DNA of 64,000 nucleotides, from NCBI RefSeq assembly GCF_905163445.1, contig NC_053184.1, positions 9,858,001 to 9,922,000 of the forward strand, read 5' to 3'. Position numbers and translations under genes: made by a program. The notes beneath the pieces are model-generated. The model did not search any database and had not been told where the DNA came from. It was given only the letters and a program-made list of their open reading frames with translations. Shown here piece after piece: positions 63,901-64,000 of the stretch. Each line of letters starts with the position of its first letter. Within the stretch, counting starts at the first letter, position 1. The stretch is from Pararge aegeria. Taxonomy: Eukaryota > Arthropoda > Insecta > Lepidoptera > Nymphalidae.

Positions 63901-64000
63901 TGTCACGTCGCGTAGTGTTTGTGTAACGAACCGATCGGTGCTCGAGCACGCAACTATTCTCGCCGGGTATGACGGGCCGACTGTGGGCCGAGGGGCCCGC

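Overview
The window is nuclear DNA from a holometabolous insect, almost certainly a moth or butterfly. It is AT-rich and has long introns. It is seeded with tRNA-headed SINEs, 5'-truncated non-LTR retrotransposons and short hAT-type elements ending in CAGTGGCGTGCA, in a combination I associate with Lepidoptera. That assignment is inference from repeat style; there is no rRNA or mitochondrial marker.

One gene explains essentially all recognisable coding sequence: a teneurin on the minus strand, running from a probable start codon at 63680 to the left edge of the window. It is cut at position 1, inside the region after the YD-repeat shell. I traced 23 core coding exons by matching splice sites, reading phase and protein continuity; every junction keeps frame. 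They give about 2,400 codons. The expected C-terminal module (antibiotic-binding-like, GHH toxin-like and TCAP-like region, roughly 300 residues in the family) lies to the left, outside the window. The sequence resembles the insect Ten-m (odz) branch more than Ten-a, but paralogue assignment is from memory of the family and not proven here.

Layout in gene order, right to left. 63.9-63.55 kb: 5' leader and exon 1 (proline-rich cytoplasmic N-terminus). 63.3-47.3 kb: 16 kb intron with a candidate alternative first exon (63284-63336), a candidate 60-nt in-frame exon (56893-56952), two CpG-rich blocks and several small elements. 47.3-47.0 kb: transmembrane exon. 47.0-27.75 kb: 19 kb intron full of repeats, with a possible 18-nt microexon at 34277. 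27.75-25.4 kb: compact block of exons encoding the ectodomain stalk, a furin-like site, eight EGF repeats and the Cys-rich region. 23.85 kb: a 27-nt microexon. 18.07-6.7 kb: three exons for the transthyretin-like and FN-plug regions, separated by repeat-rich introns. 5.5-0 kb: compact block for the FN-plug, NHL propeller, YD shell and RHS core.

The accessory content is mobile DNA inside introns: at least two tRNA-SINE families, four LINE 3' fragments (two of them sharing a 3'-terminal hairpin), a 1.54-kb hAT-like element with an intact 8-bp target duplication, smaller relatives built from repeated hairpin units, two short elements with long inverted ends, and several perfect hairpins. No second protein-coding gene, no functional tRNA and no CRISPR array were seen.
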